64,000 bases of DNA from NCBI RefSeq assembly GCF_030915525.1, contig NZ_CP133269.1, positions 1,327,001-1,391,000 on the forward strand. The letters run 5' to 3'. This DNA comes from Neobacillus sp. PS2-9 (GTDB lineage: Bacteria; Bacillota; Bacilli; Bacillales; Cytobacillaceae). Within the stretch, counting starts at the first letter, position 1. Every line of letters begins with the position of its first letter. A program made the position numbers and the translations under genes. Of the stretch, positions 46,156-54,158 are shown piece by piece. Below the pieces are notes generated by a model. It was not told the origin of the DNA and ran no database searches. It saw nothing but the letters and a program-made list of their open reading frames with translations.

Positions 46156-46848
46156 TTGGTTTGGGTCCTGATCATTGTATCAATAATAATGCTCTTATTC
46201 GTCCTACTTATTTTTTCTAAATTAACGATTCTTTTAAATTACTACCATTTTAATGACAATGATGACTTGAAGGTAGAGTTTCGGTTATGGTTCGGATTAA
46301 TTAAATACAAAATAGATGTTCCCTTAATAAAAATCGATGATAATTCCCCTAGCATTATTGTTAAGAGGAAGAAGAAAAAGGAAAATGAAAAAACGAAAAA
46401 AGACAATGTGTCAGTGAACCAGATTGATAAAAGTGATGTTATGACAAGTTTCAATAATACAAAAGAACTGCTCGAGCATGTGTTTAAGCTGCACCTGATT
46501 GTTAGGAAGTTTTTTAAAAAGGTATCTATTAAAAAGCTTGAATGGCATACGATGGTTGGAGTAGGTGATGCAGCGTATACGGGTATCATAACTGGAGGGC
46601 TATGGGCGGTTAAAGGAAGTATAATAGGACTTCTCAGTCATTACCTTGCCATGAAACAAATTCCGGAATTATCAGTTACCCCTCATTTCCAAGCTGCTGT
46701 CATTCAAACACGATTTACAGGTATTTTTCAGTTCCGAATCGGGCATGCTATTCTCGCAGGATTAAAGCTGATTAAATTCTGGAAGGGCGGTAAACCGCAC
46801 TTAAAAAGTAAAGAAAAGTATGCAAATGAAAAAACTAATTCTGTTTGA
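46156..46848 (+). CDS. ytfI: DUF2953 family membrane protein (YtfI)
   Basis: A 230-residue protein with an N-terminal membrane segment (VWVLIIVSIIMLLFVLLIF), a highly charged Lys-rich central linker (KRKKKKENEKTKK), and a C-terminal DUF2953 domain with WHTMVGVGDAAYTGIITGGLWAVKG. Function unknown. Its pairing with gerW/ytfJ is conserved in Bacilli, suggesting a sporulation or spore-related role. TTG start with AGGTGGTGAAGGA upstream. gerW follows after 17 bases. Confidence 0.85.
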   Translation: MVWVLIIVSIIMLLFVLLIFSKLTILLNYYHFNDNDDLKVEFRLWFGLIKYKIDVPLIKIDDNSPSIIVKRKKKKENEKTKKDNVSVNQIDKSDVMTSFNNTKELLEHVFKLHLIVRKFFKKVSIKKLEWHTMVGVGDAAYTGIITGGLWAVKGSIIGLLSHYLAMKQIPELSVTPHFQAAVIQTRFTGIFQFRIGHAILAGLKLIKFWKGGKPHLKSKEKYANEKTNSV

Positions 46849-46865
46849 AATAGGAGGAAAGATCC

Positions 46866-47354
46866 ATGTCCGACCATCCAATTCAAGGTTTGATGACAAC
46901 TGCAATGGAAAGTTTAAAAGAAATGATTGATGTAAATACCATTATTGGGGATCCTGTTGAAACCCCTGATGGTAGTGTTATTTTAACAGTTTCTAAGGTA
47001 GGGTTTGGATTTGCTGCTGGTGGTAGCGAGTTTAAATTAGATAGCGGCCAGTCTCAAGCGCAGAGCCAGGGCCAGGGTCAGAGTCAAGGCCAACCGAAGC
47101 TTCCGTTTGGTGGAGGAAGCGGGGGGGGTGTATCCATTACTCCAATCGCCTTTTTAATTGTTAACTCAAATGGGGTTAAGATGCTACACCTGGATGAAAG
47201 CACTCATTTATACGAGAAAATATTGGAGCTTGCTCCACAAGCAGTTGATAAGATTCAGCAAATGTTCTCGAAGAAAGATGAGAACAAACAACAGCAACAA
47301 AATCATCAACAGACCCAACAGTCACAGCAGCATAAACAAGAGCTTGAGTTTTAA
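46866..47354 (+). CDS. gerW: Sporulation protein GerW (YtfJ)
   Basis: A 162-residue YtfJ-family protein, needed for proper spore germination in B. subtilis. The family core is DHPIQGLMTTAMESLKEMIDVNTIIGDPVETPDGSVILTVSKVGFGFAAGG, followed by SITPIAFLIV. Two Gln-rich low-complexity parts are notable: QAQSQGQGQSQGQ near residue 63 and a longer Gln/His/Asn tail. ATG start with AGGAGGAAA upstream. Second gene of ytfI-gerW, ended by a terminator. Confidence 0.9.
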   Translation: MSDHPIQGLMTTAMESLKEMIDVNTIIGDPVETPDGSVILTVSKVGFGFAAGGSEFKLDSGQSQAQSQGQGQSQGQPKLPFGGGSGGGVSITPIAFLIVNSNGVKMLHLDESTHLYEKILELAPQAVDKIQQMFSKKDENKQQQQNHQQTQQSQQHKQELEF

Positions 47355-47361
47355 ATGAATG

Positions 47362-47397
47362 GGTTAATCTTCTCTTTAGGGAAGGTTAACTTTTTTC
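47362..47397 (+). terminator. Terminator after gerW
   Basis: Stem GGTTAATCTTC / GGAAGGTTAAC (wobble pairs), then T6. Confidence 0.75.
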
Positions 47398-47411
47398 TTG
47401 ATGCTCAATAA

Positions 47412-47440
47412 TTGCAAAATAGAATTTGAAAAGATATATT
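47412..47440 (+). promoter_or_regulatory. Sigma-A promoter of tpx
   Basis: TTGCAA, 17 bases, TATATT, about 65 bases upstream of the tpx start codon. Confidence 0.65.
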
Positions 47441-47511
47441 TACACTGTACATATTAAAGCAAATTCATCTTTTTCATGTATTGCTTTAACACGACAAAGG
47501 AGGATGTAAGG

Positions 47512-48012
47512 ATGGCAAATGTAACTTTTAAGGGTAATGCAGTAACATTGTTAGGGAATGAAGTGAAGGTAGGAGATAAGGCTCCAAATTTCACAGTATT
47601 AGCTAATGACTTATCACAAGTGACTTTAGACGATACGAAGGGACAGGTTCGTTTAATCAGTGCAGTACCTTCTCTAGATACTGGTGTTTGTGATGCGGAA
47701 ACACGCCGTTTCAATGAAGAAGCTAATGGTTTAGGGCATGTTAAGATCTTAACTGTAAGCGTGGACCTACCATTTGCTCAAAAACGTTGGTGTGCAGCAG
47801 CAGGAATTGAAAACGTTCAAACCTTATCTGATCACCGTGATCTTTCATTCGGAGAGGCATATGGCGTTGCGATTCAAGAATTAAGACTATTAACTCGCGC
47901 TGTGTTCGTAGTAGATTCTACAGATACAGTGACATACGTAGAATATGTGAGTGAAGCAACGAATCATCCTAACTATGAAGCGGCAATTGAAGCTGCTAGA
48001 AATGCAAAATAA
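47512..48012 (+). CDS. tpx: Thiol peroxidase Tpx
   Basis: Atypical 2-Cys peroxiredoxin of 166 residues that reduces alkyl hydroperoxides using thioredoxin. Peroxidatic Cys in [15 protein letters not shown] (about residue 60) and resolving Cys in KRWCAAAGI (about 94). The start is ATG 47512 with AAAGGAGG eight bases upstream. The earlier in-frame ATG at 47476 lies before that ribosome site. Confidence 0.96.
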   Translation: MANVTFKGNAVTLLGNEVKVGDKAPNFTVLANDLSQVTLDDTKGQVRLISAVPSLDTGVCDAETRRFNEEANGLGHVKILTVSVDLPFAQKRWCAAAGIENVQTLSDHRDLSFGEAYGVAIQELRLLTRAVFVVDSTDTVTYVEYVSEATNHPNYEAAIEAARNAK

Positions 48013-48023
48013 AATAGGAATAA

Positions 48024-48056
48024 CAAGGCCTCGGCATTATGGCGAGGCCTTTATAC
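48024..48056 (+). terminator. Terminator after tpx
   Basis: Stem AAGGCCTCG / CGAGGCCTT with a 9-base loop and TATACTTG after it. Confidence 0.8.
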
Positions 48057-48118
48057 TTGTTTAAAAAATACATACTCGTATAAAATGAATAAGGAAATTT
48101 AGTAACGGAGGGGAATAG

Positions 48119-49102
48119 ATGAAAATTTCTCCAATAGAGCAACTATTTACTGTATTTAATGAAACGGCACTTGTTTTACAAGAGGAATTGTCTTGTAGTT
48201 ATCTGGAGGCATTAGCCGAAACAGGAGAAAACATGTTCCAAGGCACAATTCTACAGGATGAGTTAAGTGAACTAACTACAAAAAGGTTAAAAAAGCAGTA
48301 CGAAGAAATCCATTTAGACAAGTATTCCAAGGAAGATATACGTAAAGCCTACCAGCTAGTTATTTTAAAAGGGATGAAGGAAAATGTTCAACCCAATCAC
48401 CAAATGACTCCTGATACGATTGGACTACTGGTAGGATACTTACTTGACCGATTTGTAAAACAATCCACGTTTAGGCTTCTCGATCCGGCGGTTGGAACAG
48501 GGAATTTACTAACGACTGTTTTAAATCATGTGCCTAAAGAGATAACCTCAATAGGAGTAGATGTCGATGATATTCTCATTAAACTTGCCTATGTAAACGC
48601 GAATTTACAGGAACATCCAATTCAGTTATTTAATCAGGACGCCTTAGAGCCTTTATTTATTGATCCAGTAGAGGCTGTAATAGCTGATTTACCTGTTGGA
48701 TTTTATCCAAATGATGTACGGGCAGCAGATTATCAATTAAAGGCAAATACTGGACACTCGTATTCGCATCACTTATTTATTGAGCAAAGTGTACGACATA
48801 CAGTACCTGGTGGATATTTGATCTTCCTAGTTCCAAGTGGTCTTTTTGAAAGTGAACAAGCAGCACAGCTTCATGAATTCTTAAAAGAACATGTAATCAT
48901 TCAGGGTCTTCTACAATTGCCTGAAACAATGTTTAAAAATAAAAGTGCAGCTAAAAATATTTTCATTTTGCAAAAAAAGGGTGAGGGGATTCAGCCTCCG
49001 AAGCAGGCTATGCTCGTAAACCTACCGAGTCTGTCAAAGCAGTATGAAATGGACCGAATCTTATCACAAATTGAAAAATGGTTCCAAGAAAATAAAGGAT
49101 AA
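48119..49102 (+). CDS. ytxK: Class I SAM-dependent methyltransferase (YtxK)
   Basis: A 327-residue protein related to N6-adenine DNA methyltransferases of type I systems. SAM motif I is RLLDPAVGTGNLLTTVLNH (about residue 120). The catalytic motif IV position reads IADLPVGFYP rather than the NPPY/NPPF of active DNA methylases. C-terminal LVPSGLFES and AKNIFILQK are also type I M-subunit-like. Substrate unknown. No specificity or restriction subunit is nearby, so it is a housekeeping protein here. It precedes ackA as in B. subtilis. ATG start with GGAGGGG upstream. Confidence 0.88.
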   Translation: MKISPIEQLFTVFNETALVLQEELSCSYLEALAETGENMFQGTILQDELSELTTKRLKKQYEEIHLDKYSKEDIRKAYQLVILKGMKENVQPNHQMTPDTIGLLVGYLLDRFVKQSTFRLLDPAVGTGNLLTTVLNHVPKEITSIGVDVDDILIKLAYVNANLQEHPIQLFNQDALEPLFIDPVEAVIADLPVGFYPNDVRAADYQLKANTGHSYSHHLFIEQSVRHTVPGGYLIFLVPSGLFESEQAAQLHEFLKEHVIIQGLLQLPETMFKNKSAAKNIFILQKKGEGIQPPKQAMLVNLPSLSKQYEMDRILSQIEKWFQENKG

Positions 49103-49135
49103 AATCGGTGAAAAATCCCGATTTTATCCTTTATT
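49094..49135 (+). terminator. Terminator after ytxK
   Basis: 15 bp stem AAAGGATAAAATCGG / CCGATTTTATCCTTT with a 9-base loop. The ytxK stop codon lies inside the left arm. Confidence 0.82.
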
Positions 49136-49183
49136 AGTTTTAGTAAAAAAGAGAGAAAAATTTGAATATAATTACATTTGCTC

Positions 49184-49197
49184 TGTAACCGTTGTCA
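49184..49197. promoter_or_regulatory. cre operator upstream of ackA
   Basis: TGTAACCGTTGTCA matches TGWAANCGNTNNCA at every position. It lies about 150 bases upstream of the ackA start. In B. subtilis CcpA activates ackA from an upstream cre, so an activating role is expected. Confidence 0.8.
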
Positions 49198-49344
49198 AGC
49201 AATTTATTCCTTGTAATGTCCTAAATTCAGTGATTAAATGAGGAATTGAGGGAAATAAACAAGGTCGGTTTGCGCAAAATAAAAGTGTACTTAACCAAAA
49301 TTGTATATTCACGACGTTGTTATATAAAAGGAGCGGTAAGCTAA

Positions 49345-50532
49345 ATGGCAAAAATTATTGCAATCAATGCGGGGAGTTCTTCCTTAAAGTTTCAATTATT
49401 TGAAATGCCAAGTGAAGAAGTAATTACAAAAGGTCTTATCGAAAGAATTGGATTAAGCGATTCAATTTTTAATATTACAGTTAACGGTGAAAAAGTCCAA
49501 GAAATAACCGATATACCTGATCATGAAATAGCAGTAAAAATGTTATTAGATAAATTAACTACACTAGGTATCATTCAATCACTTGATGAAATTGAAGGAA
49601 TTGGTCATCGTGTTGTACACGGTGGTGAAGCATTTAATGACTCTGTAATAATTACAGATGAAGTTTTAAATAAAATCGAAGAACTTTCGGAGCTTGCACC
49701 ACTGCATAATCCAGCAAACTTAACTGGAATCCGTGCATTCCAAAGTGTACTTCCAAATGTACCAGCGATTGCTGTGTTTGATACAGCTTTCCATCAAACA
49801 ATGCCGGAAAGTTCTTTCCTTTATAGCCTTCCATATGAATACTACAAAGAATACGGTATCCGTAAATACGGCTTCCATGGGACATCTCACAAATATGTTT
49901 CACAACGTGCAGCAGAATTACTAGGTCGCCCAGTTGAACAACTTCGTTTAATTTCTTGTCACTTAGGAAATGGTGCAAGTATTGCAGCTATCGAAGGTGG
50001 AGAATCTATCGATACATCAATGGGCTTTACACCACTTGCAGGTGTAACAATGGGTACACGCTCAGGTAATATTGACCCTGCTTTAATTCCATATATCATG
50101 GAAAAAACGAACCAGACTGCTGATGAAGTTCTAGATGTATTAAATAAGAAGAGCGGTATGTTAGCTGTTTCTGGATTCTCAAGTGACCTAAGGGATATTG
50201 AAATTGAAGCCAAGAAAGGCAATGAGCGTGCACAGCTAGCATTAGATGTATTTGCAAACCGAATTCATAAATATATTGGTTCATACGCGTCCCGTATGTA
50301 TGGTGTAGATGCGATTATCTTTACTGCAGGTATTGGTGAAAATAGTGATACCATTCGTGAAAATGTGCTAAAAGGTCTTGAATTTATGGGTGTATATTGG
50401 GATCCTGCTCTTAACAAAGTAAGAGGGGAAGAGGCTTTCATTAACTATCCTCACTCTCCAGTTAAAGTTATTATTATCCCAACTAATGAAGAAGTAATGA
50501 TCGCGCGCGACGTTGTTCGCTTAGCACAATAA
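49345..50532 (+). CDS. ackA: Acetate kinase
   Basis: Converts acetyl phosphate and ADP to acetate and ATP in overflow metabolism, 395 residues. Signatures: [16 protein letters not shown] at the N-terminus, [13 protein letters not shown] (about residue 86), [38 protein letters not shown] and [11 protein letters not shown] start with AAGGAGCGG upstream. With acsA in the same window, both acetate excretion and acetate re-uptake are encoded, and cre sites mark both. Confidence 0.98.
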   Translation: MAKIIAINAGSSSLKFQLFEMPSEEVITKGLIERIGLSDSIFNITVNGEKVQEITDIPDHEIAVKMLLDKLTTLGIIQSLDEIEGIGHRVVHGGEAFNDSVIITDEVLNKIEELSELAPLHNPANLTGIRAFQSVLPNVPAIAVFDTAFHQTMPESSFLYSLPYEYYKEYGIRKYGFHGTSHKYVSQRAAELLGRPVEQLRLISCHLGNGASIAAIEGGESIDTSMGFTPLAGVTMGTRSGNIDPALIPYIMEKTNQTADEVLDVLNKKSGMLAVSGFSSDLRDIEIEAKKGNERAQLALDVFANRIHKYIGSYASRMYGVDAIIFTAGIGENSDTIRENVLKGLEFMGVYWDPALNKVRGEEAFINYPHSPVKVIIIPTNEEVMIARDVVRLAQ

Positions 50533-50555
50533 CTCTCTTCAACTTAAATCTCCAA

Positions 50556-50595
50556 AGAGGCAAAAGCTAACAATAAATGGCTTTTGCCTTTTTAA
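50556..50595 (+). terminator. Terminator after ackA
   Basis: Perfect 10 bp stem AGGCAAAAGC / GCTTTTGCCT with a 12-base loop, then TTTTTAAC. Confidence 0.85.
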
Positions 50596-50652
50596 CGTTC
50601 TCTCGCTTTATGCTATACTGTTAGGAGAAGCATGTTGGAGGAGGTTCATACG

Positions 50653-51495
50653 ATGCCATATACAGACCGGGAAACTAAAGTATGGAATGAAATAAGCGAA
50701 TGGGAAAAGAATCTATTCAATTACGAACCAAATGACATTCAATTAACTTATGAAAAATATTTGGAGCGTTCTTTCTCCTTATTGCCTGAAACAGTTCAGA
50801 AGCAATTTTTTTCCCTTGTTGATACATGGCTGTTCCATTTGCATGGTATGATTCAAGGCTCTCAGCTTCAAATGGATGCAAAAGAAAGAATTCTTTCATC
50901 TGGAAGGGTTTTTATCCCTAATTTAGAAAATATATCAGACTTAAAAAATTTGGATATTAATCAATTACAATACATAGCAGAACAGCACATTGCTAGGCAT
51001 CGCCTTTATTCCTTAGCTCAAGGAGGATTAGCGGGAACCGGAAGTTCCTTGCTTTTGGGGATGGATATCCCAGCAATGGCCGTTATTAATTTGAGGGTTG
51101 TCCAATTAATAGCCATGACTTATGGATATGAAGTTAACACTCCTTATGAAATGATGACATCCCTTAAGGTATTTCATATAGGTACCTTGCCTCCTAGAAT
51201 ACAAAAAGAAGGCTGGATCATGTTAAAAGATGAATTAGAAAAGTACGATAATCCGTATTTTTATGAGGGGACAGAAGAGATTTCCAATATCACCTGGCTT
51301 GAACAACCCTTGCAACAAGTATTTAAAGCGATGGTTATTGCCTTGTTTCGGAGAAAGATGATTCAAGGGATGCCGCTCGTCAGCATAGCCATTGGTGCAG
51401 GAGCAAATTATCAGTTAACGAGGAAAGTAACGGAATTAGCTCATAAATATTATCAATACCGCTATCTAAAAGAAAAAGAGGAGTTTCAAATATGA
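50653..51495 (+). CDS. EcsC family protein
   Basis: A 280-residue protein that I assign to the EcsC family, from the central LAQGGLAGTGSSLLLGMDIPAMAVINLRVVQLIAMTYGY region and C-terminal GMPLVSIAIGAGANYQLTRKVTELAHKYY. Both stretches are weakly hydrophobic and could associate with membranes. Function unknown. Start chosen at ATG 50653 with GGAGGAGG eight bases upstream. The ATG at 50632 precedes that site. Its stop overlaps the moaB start (ATGA), indicating an operon. Confidence 0.82.
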   Translation: MPYTDRETKVWNEISEWEKNLFNYEPNDIQLTYEKYLERSFSLLPETVQKQFFSLVDTWLFHLHGMIQGSQLQMDAKERILSSGRVFIPNLENISDLKNLDINQLQYIAEQHIARHRLYSLAQGGLAGTGSSLLLGMDIPAMAVINLRVVQLIAMTYGYEVNTPYEMMTSLKVFHIGTLPPRIQKEGWIMLKDELEKYDNPYFYEGTEEISNITWLEQPLQQVFKAMVIALFRRKMIQGMPLVSIAIGAGANYQLTRKVTELAHKYYQYRYLKEKEEFQI

Positions 51496-52004
51496 GCACG
51501 CAGGAACATAAACGGGAAGCCCCTAAGAGTATTAATTGTAAGATAATCACAGTCAGTGATACAAGAAATAAGGACACAGACAAAAGTGGTAAGCTGATGA
51601 TTGAATTGCTTGAGCAGTCCGGACATCAAATTTCTGATTATGTGATTGTAAAGGATGAAGCAATCCCAATTCAAGATGAAATTTTAAAAGCCTGTAACCG
51701 GGAAGATATTGACGCTATTCTTATTAATGGCGGGACGGGGATAGCCAAGCGGGACGTCACAATTGAAACAGTCAAAAGCCTTCTTAATAAAGAAATTGTT
51801 GGCTTCGGAGAATTGTTTAGGATGTTGAGTTATCAAGAAGATATCGGTTCTGCAGCAATCCTTTCAAGAGCAATTGCTGGTGTAGTGAATAATAGGGCGG
51901 TATTTTCTACCCCTGGTTCCACTGGTGCGGTAAAGCTTGCGATGAATAAATTAATTTTGCCCGAATTAGGGCATGTGGTAAGAGAAATAAAGAAAGATTT
52001 GTAA
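51492..52004 (+). CDS. moaB: Molybdenum cofactor biosynthesis protein B
   Basis: MoaB/MogA-fold molybdopterin adenylyltransferase-like protein, 170 residues. Motifs TVSDTRNKDTDKSG, the substrate loop ILINGGTGIAKRDVTIET (about residue 78), and FSTPGSTGAVKLAMNKLI. The start overlaps the EcsC-like stop by four bases. In B. subtilis moaB is followed by argGH. Here no arginine genes follow. Confidence 0.92.
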   Translation: MSTQEHKREAPKSINCKIITVSDTRNKDTDKSGKLMIELLEQSGHQISDYVIVKDEAIPIQDEILKACNREDIDAILINGGTGIAKRDVTIETVKSLLNKEIVGFGELFRMLSYQEDIGSAAILSRAIAGVVNNRAVFSTPGSTGAVKLAMNKLILPELGHVVREIKKDL

Positions 52005-52010
52005 TAGAGA

Positions 52011-52046
52011 GAAAGAGGATGACGATTTAGTGTCATCCTCTTTTTA
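52011..52046. terminator. Terminator after moaB
   Basis: Stem AAAGAGGATGAC / GTCATCCTCTTT with an 8-base loop and T-run. It touches the stop codon of the minus-strand gene downstream. Confidence 0.85.
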
Positions 52047-52358
52047 ATGATGAGCTTTTGTGGAAAGTGTTTGGTTTGCTCTATACCAAAGCCATAAGTC
52101 ATTGATGATGGAGGCAAGTTCTGCAATTTCTTTGTTCAGTTGACAAGAACGAATGAAGTCACTTTCATCAGAAAGCTCTGCTTGTTTATGATTAATTTGA
52201 TCTTCTAGGTCTACAATTCGGTCAGGAATTGAGCCGCGTATTTGTTCCCAATGAAAAAGAATATCTTGTTGAGTATCTTTGCTATGTTGTTCCCAATCTA
52301 CTGTTAAGTTAGGAAGAAAGATACCTAGTCGCTGATCGAAAGAAAAATGGTCCTTCAT
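52044..52358 (-). CDS. Unrecognised 104-residue protein
   Basis: Soluble, acidic, predicted mostly helical protein with a coiled-coil-like middle (LEDQINHKQAELSDESDF) and a conserved-looking tail EIAELASIINDLWLWYRANQ. No catalytic motif and no membrane segment. It looks like a Bacillaceae-restricted small protein, but I cannot name the family. ATG start with GGAGGC nine bases upstream makes it a credible gene. Convergent with moaB. Confidence 0.7.
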   Translation of the reverse strand: MKDHFSFDQRLGIFLPNLTVDWEQHSKDTQQDILFHWEQIRGSIPDRIVDLEDQINHKQAELSDESDFIRSCQLNKEIAELASIINDLWLWYRANQTLSTKAHH

Positions 52359-52448
52359 TTGGCTGCCTCCAAGCTGTGTAATAATTTTTATTTTACTACA
52401 AATAGTTGTTTCCTACCTATCATAACTCTTTTTCAATGGAATAAGTGA

Positions 52449-52477
52449 AAAAAGGACATGCAGTAAATGCTGCATGC
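52449..52477 (-). terminator. Terminator after uspA-like gene
   Basis: Minus-strand stem GGCATGCAG / CTGCATGTCC with a 6-base loop followed by T5 (complement of AAAAA at 52449-52453). Confidence 0.68.
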
Positions 52478-52492
52478 CCTGTTATTTATTGT

Positions 52493-52939
52493 TTATTCTT
52501 TTTCAGTTCGAACTACTAGAACATCACATGGTGCATATCGTGTAATATGTTCTGATACACTACCGATAAAGAATCTTTCTACTACATTCATTCCTGTGGC
52601 ACCACAAATTATTAAGTCAACATTATGTTTTTTTGCCACATCTCTAGGGATTCGAACCTTTGGAGAACCGAATTCAATTTCATATTGAACCTCTTTTACA
52701 CCTGAATCAACAGCTTGCTTTTGATAGTTATCTAGCATGTCTTTTGCCAGCTTTTCTGCGCGATCGCCAATAACGGTGTCATAGGCTTCGATTAACGCGA
52801 ATGACCGAGTATCTATTACATGAACTAGAAGTAAGGCAGCATCATTTCTTTTCGCGATTTCAATACCCTTTCGTAAGGCCCAATCTGCTTCTTTCGATCC
52901 ATCAATAGCGACTAAAATATTTTTATATTTGAGTCCCAT
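52493..52939 (-). CDS. Universal stress protein UspA family
   Basis: A 148-residue Usp-fold protein. It starts KYKNILVAIDGSKEADWALRKGIEIAKR and has the ATP-binding glycine signature GATGMNVVERFFIGSVSEHITRYAPCDVLVVR, which places it in the nucleotide-binding UspA/MJ0577 type. The physiological role is unknown, with stress or stationary-phase expression typical. The ATG at 52939 has AAGGAGATG nine bases upstream. Longer in-frame starts run through that site. Confidence 0.9.
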   Translation of the reverse strand: MGLKYKNILVAIDGSKEADWALRKGIEIAKRNDAALLLVHVIDTRSFALIEAYDTVIGDRAEKLAKDMLDNYQKQAVDSGVKEVQYEIEFGSPKVRIPRDVAKKHNVDLIICGATGMNVVERFFIGSVSEHITRYAPCDVLVVRTEKE

Positions 52940-53046
52940 GATCATCATCTCCTTACCTAAATTATACATTATTTAACAACGAATAACTGTTGCAATTTTT
53001 CGAACAATAATGAAGTAGTAGCTTAGAATGAAAGGAGATTTGCGTG

Positions 53047-53235
53047 ATGGAAAAAAGAAATCCAAATAACCAATATTCATTTGAATTCGATGAACAAGGT
53101 TCGAATGAAGTAAGTCAACAGATAATGAATTCCTATAATAGCGGTTTTATAGGAGAGGGAGCGGCAGTAGCCGACCAAGCTGATTTTAACGCTGCCACTG
53201 CATCAGTAGATACTGACGGGTACACAGAAAGCTAG
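53047..53235 (+). CDS. Unrecognised 62-residue acidic protein
   Basis: Small, hydrophilic, Asn/Gln/Glu-rich protein without Cys or Trp, composition reminiscent of Bacillus spore-core or DUF4025-like small proteins. I cannot assign it. Core segment SQQIMNSYNSGFIGEGAAV. Start ATG 53047 with AAAGGAGAT nine bases upstream. A GTG one codon earlier is also possible. Followed by its own terminator, which supports a genuine gene. Confidence 0.65.
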   Translation: MEKRNPNNQYSFEFDEQGSNEVSQQIMNSYNSGFIGEGAAVADQADFNAATASVDTDGYTES

Positions 53236-53253
53236 GCAATAAGATGTTCGAAC

Positions 53254-53287
53254 GAAGGCTGTCCATAATAGGATGGCCTTTTCTTTG
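53254..53287 (+). terminator. Terminator after the 62-residue gene
   Basis: Stem AAGGCTGTCC / GGATGGCCTT with a 6-base loop, then TTCTTTG. Confidence 0.8.
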
Positions 53288-53291
53288 TTCC

Positions 53292-53467
53292 AGGAAATTA
53301 TAAAAAGGTCCGAGTGTTGATAACTGAACTAGTTGTCTGAATCTAGCTCCAGCGCCTAACCCCTCGGGTCAAATAACCTTCGGCAAGAAAAGTCAAAAGG
53401 CGGACTTTTCCCGCCGAAGAACATTTGCCTGTCGGGGCTGAACGAGGCGCTTCCGCCTTTTGTTCTT
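53292..53467 (+). repeat. Hairpin repeat family B, copy 4
   Basis: About 176 bp, almost identical to the copy at 27553. Inner stem CTTCGGC (53378-53384) / GCCGAAG (53413-53419) and GAAAAGTC/GACTTTTC around an 8-base loop. It fills most of the 361 bases between the small acidic protein gene and the Gly-rich protein gene. The remaining 53468-53580 shows nothing clear. Confidence 0.9.
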
Positions 53468-53596
53468 GTTGCAAAAGGTATTTAGTAGACATATATCTAG
53501 GAATTTTCCTTTATGAGGGGCATTTACCCAAGAGTTTCCCGTTAGATATGCATATTCTTTAGTGTGTGAAGTAAATAAAATGAGGAGGAATAAACA

Positions 53597-53965
53597 TTGA
53601 GTACTGAAATTTATGGAATGCCTGCGATGAACCAAGCGGATGAACGGATCCGTCCTGGTTTTGGTGGATTTGGACATTTTGGTGGTGGATTTGGTCGCCC
53701 TGGATTTGGCTTTGGAGGCTTTGGCCGTCCAGGATTTGGGTTTGGTGGTTTCGGTCGTCCAGGATTTGGCTTTGGAGGCTTTGGCCGTCCAGGATTTGGA
53801 TTCGGTTTTGGCCGTCCATGGGGCTGGGGCTTTGGTGGATTCGGATTACCGTTCCTGGGTGGATTAGCTGCAGGGGCGTTATTATCAGCTCCTTATGGTT
53901 ATGGATATGGATACCCTTATTATGGTTATCCTTATTATGGAGACCCATATTACCCTTATTATTAA
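53597..53965 (+). CDS. Gly/Phe-rich tandem-repeat protein
   Basis: A 122-residue low-complexity protein. After a short polar head (MSTEIYGMPAMNQADERI) come tandem units RPGFGFGGFG, then a hydrophobic GLPFLGGLAAGALLSAPYG and a Tyr/Pro-rich tail (YYGYPYYGDPYYPYY). No known enzyme motif. The composition resembles spore-coat, exosporium-associated or surface proteins of Bacillus, but I do not recognise the gene. TTG start with GAGGAGGAA eight bases upstream and a strong terminator after the stop, so expression is likely. The repeat is at 53651-53812. Confidence 0.75.
   Translation: MSTEIYGMPAMNQADERIRPGFGGFGHFGGGFGRPGFGFGGFGRPGFGFGGFGRPGFGFGGFGRPGFGFGFGRPWGWGFGGFGLPFLGGLAAGALLSAPYGYGYGYPYYGYPYYGDPYYPYY
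53696..53812 (+). repeat. 30 bp coding tandem repeat
   Basis: Three 30-base units and one 27-base unit encoding RPGFGFGGFG (last unit RPGFGFGFG). Units differ mainly at third codon positions, so the protein repeat is conserved. A looser unit precedes at 53651. Confidence 0.9.
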
Positions 53966-53974
53966 ATTGCTAGA

Positions 53975-54013
53975 AAAAAGCTTTGTCGTTAATTTAGCGT
54001 CAAAGCTTTTTTA
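53975..54013 (+). terminator. Terminator after the Gly-rich gene
   Basis: Perfect 12 bp stem AAAAAAGCTTTG / CAAAGCTTTTTT with a 14-base loop. Confidence 0.85.
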
Positions 54014-54158
54014 AGATTAAGGGAATTTGTGGTTATTTGAAGAACTTATACTAGAATAAGTTTGGGTAACTCCTATTTTTTTGGTAAAATAAAATTGCTT
54101 TTACTTTCGGAATTATTTGAACTATTTTCTACTGCTTATATTAATTGGAGGTATGGAC

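Noticed and set aside
48119..49102. Type I restriction-modification or other phage defence locus based on the methylase-like gene
   Set aside because: No specificity subunit, nuclease or helicase in the window, and the position between tpx and ackA is the housekeeping ytxK position.
53696..53812. CRISPR-like periodic repeats
   Set aside because: Units are contiguous without spacers and encode a protein repeat. No cas genes are near.
53559..53948. 129-codon antisense frame with QILDGQSLQSQ repeats
   Set aside because: Shadow of the Gly/Phe tandem repeat on the other strand. The plus frame has the Shine-Dalgarno, start and terminator.
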